A DNA stretch of 64,000 nt from Rahnella bruchi (lineage in GTDB: Bacteria; Pseudomonadota; Gammaproteobacteria; Enterobacterales; Enterobacteriaceae), in contig NZ_QZWI01000017.1 of NCBI RefSeq assembly GCF_003614975.1, positions 39,048 through 103,047 of the forward strand. Direction: 5' to 3'. Below, in pieces: positions 63,161-64,000 of the stretch. A program made the position numbers and the translations under genes. The number at the start of each line of letters is the position of its first letter. Within the stretch, counting starts at the first letter, position 1. The notes under the pieces were generated by a model. It saw nothing but the letters and a program-made list of their open reading frames with translations, did no database searches and had not been told where the DNA came from.

Positions 63161-63865
63161 ATGAGTTCACTCCCTGTTGCAGTGGTCACCGGCGGTACCA
63201 GCGGTATCGGACTGGCGGTTGTCCACAATCTGGCGCGCGACCATCGCGTTTATGCGCTCGGGCGTAATAAAGACAGCCTGATTGCGCTGCGGCTGATTGA
63301 AAATGTCGATGCTGTTGAAATTAACCTGCATGATTTTGACACCATTGCGCGGTTTGTCGGTGAAATACCGGCGATTGATGTGCTGGTGCATTCGGCGGCC
63401 ATTTCCAAACCGTTCCGTCTTGAAAATGCAACGCCAGAGGACTGGCAGCAGCAGTTTTCCATTAACGTGTTTGCCCCCGCTGAATTCACGAGACTGGCAT
63501 TACCGGCGCTGAGAAAACAGGAAGGTCAGGTGGTGTTTATCGGTTCAGGATCCGGTACCAAAGCCGATGGCGGAAACACGGTGTATTGCGCGTCAAAATT
63601 TGCCCTCAGCGCCCTCGCCCACGCGCTGCGGCAGGAAGAAAGCGAACACGGCGTGCGTGTTTCCACCGTCGCGCCCGGCCCGACAGATACGCCGATGAAT
63701 CGCAAAACTCGCGAAAGTCAGGGCAACTTTGAAGCCATCGACCCGCGCGAATACAGCACGCCGAAATCAGTGGCTGCGGCAGTACGTCTGGTGATCGACG
63801 CCAGTGACGACACGCAAATTACAGATATTGCGGTCAGACCGAGGCGGGATAAGGCGAAGCGCTGA
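63161..63865 (+). CDS. short-chain dehydrogenase/reductase (SDR)
   Basis: 234 residues from the ATG at 63161 (TAAGGAAAAC upstream); an ATG nine codons earlier lies before the ribosome site. Rossmann nucleotide motif TGGTSGIGLAV at about 11-20, HSAAIS (NNAG position), catalytic Ser in FIGSGSGTK and YCASK with catalytic Tyr and Lys; PGPTDTPMN after the active site is classical. Arg in ALGRNKDS suggests NADP(H). Cytoplasmic oxidoreductase of unknown substrate, no operon partner. Confidence 0.92.
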   Translation: MSSLPVAVVTGGTSGIGLAVVHNLARDHRVYALGRNKDSLIALRLIENVDAVEINLHDFDTIARFVGEIPAIDVLVHSAAISKPFRLENATPEDWQQQFSINVFAPAEFTRLALPALRKQEGQVVFIGSGSGTKADGGNTVYCASKFALSALAHALRQEESEHGVRVSTVAPGPTDTPMNRKTRESQGNFEAIDPREYSTPKSVAAAVRLVIDASDDTQITDIAVRPRRDKAKR

Positions 63866-63908
63866 ATCAGGATAAATAGTATTGCAGATGTGAAAAGGAA
63901 GCGACGGG

Positions 63909-63946
63909 TGACTGCTCCCCGCCGTAAACGGCGAGGCTTCCCACTT
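63909..63946 (-). ncRNA. putative omegaRNA 3' scaffold / right-end hairpin of an IS200/IS605 TnpB element
   Basis: On the minus strand the segment reads GGGAAGCC, then CCTCGCCG (63936-63929), loop TTTA, CGGCGGGG (63924-63917), AGCAGTCAC. This arrangement, GGGAAGCC + GC hairpin + GGGGAG..GTCAC, is the usual right end of IS1341/IS605-type elements, where the hairpin forms the 3' part of the RNA guide scaffold used by TnpB. The guide would lie immediately outside, at about 63891-63908. The TnpB gene body is beyond 64000, so only the end is seen. Confidence 0.6.
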
Positions 63947-63947
63947 C

Positions 63948-64000
63948 TTAGGCTGCAACCGCCTTTATGACGGACTTACACTGGCCTCGATGGGCAGTAA
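63948..64000 (-). CDS. possible 3' end of a tnpB-like gene, cut by the window edge
   Basis: Two minus-strand frames enter from the right edge: one ends LPIEASVSPS at a TAA (63967-63965), the other ends CKSVIKAVAA at a TAA (63950-63948). Either could be the C-terminus of the TnpB protein that normally precedes this type of right-end hairpin. The stretch is too short to decide which frame is real or whether the gene is intact. Confidence 0.35.
   Translation of the reverse strand, partial: TAHRGQCKSVIKAVAA

Overview
The window looks like chromosomal DNA of an enterobacterium close to Rahnella (Yersiniaceae). The inference rests on several genes together: a class A beta-lactamase of the RAHN type, a complete pqqABCDEF operon, a 2844-residue cyclic beta-1,2-glucan synthase, the L-2,4-diaminobutyrate genes dat-ddc, a FhuE-type siderophore receptor and EvgAS with an EmrK-like protein. 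Species was not tested by alignment. No rRNA, tRNA, CRISPR array or prophage was seen. Two insertion-sequence traces are present: a broken IS3-type transposase at 6.2 kb and, at the right edge, what looks like the right end and omegaRNA-type hairpin of an IS200/IS605 (TnpB) element.

Layout: 0-6.2 kb is a catabolic block. A minus-strand run (N-acyl-D-amino-acid deacylase, RidA-like protein, Na+/solute symporter, dgoK, dgoA) lies divergent to a PLP-dependent D-amino-acid deaminase/aldolase-like gene. 6.2-11 kb holds the IS3 remnant, an alpha/beta hydrolase, a LysR regulator divergent to an exported serine hydrolase, and an MscS channel. 11-19 kb holds ddc-dat, an aldo/keto reductase, the beta-lactamase and a chemoreceptor. 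19-28.3 kb holds fhuE, an M19 dipeptidase and pqqABCDEF; pqqA has only 23 codons. 28.3-31 kb holds a GGDEF protein and lldD. 31-40.7 kb holds the cyclic glucan synthase and a pectate lyase without a visible signal peptide.

The last third (40.8-62.7 kb) is a surface-adhesion island. A small LuxR-type regulator and an EAL phosphodiesterase precede a nine-gene chaperone-usher operon with three chaperones, three pilin-like subunits, one usher and two tandem paralogous tip-adhesin candidates. Next come evgS and evgA, an EmrK-like adaptor without its EmrY pump, and a second four-gene chaperone-usher operon. Each fimbrial operon has a stem-loop immediately after its major-pilin gene, a likely device for making pilin in excess. 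An SDR oxidoreductase and the putative TnpB-element end close the window.

Working picture (inference): EvgAS, the LuxR protein and c-di-GMP enzymes could coordinate two fimbriae and surface polysaccharide functions. PQQ supports periplasmic dehydrogenases, FhuE imports hydroxamate siderophores, and the first block uses N-acylated or D-amino acids together with 2-keto-3-deoxygalactonate.
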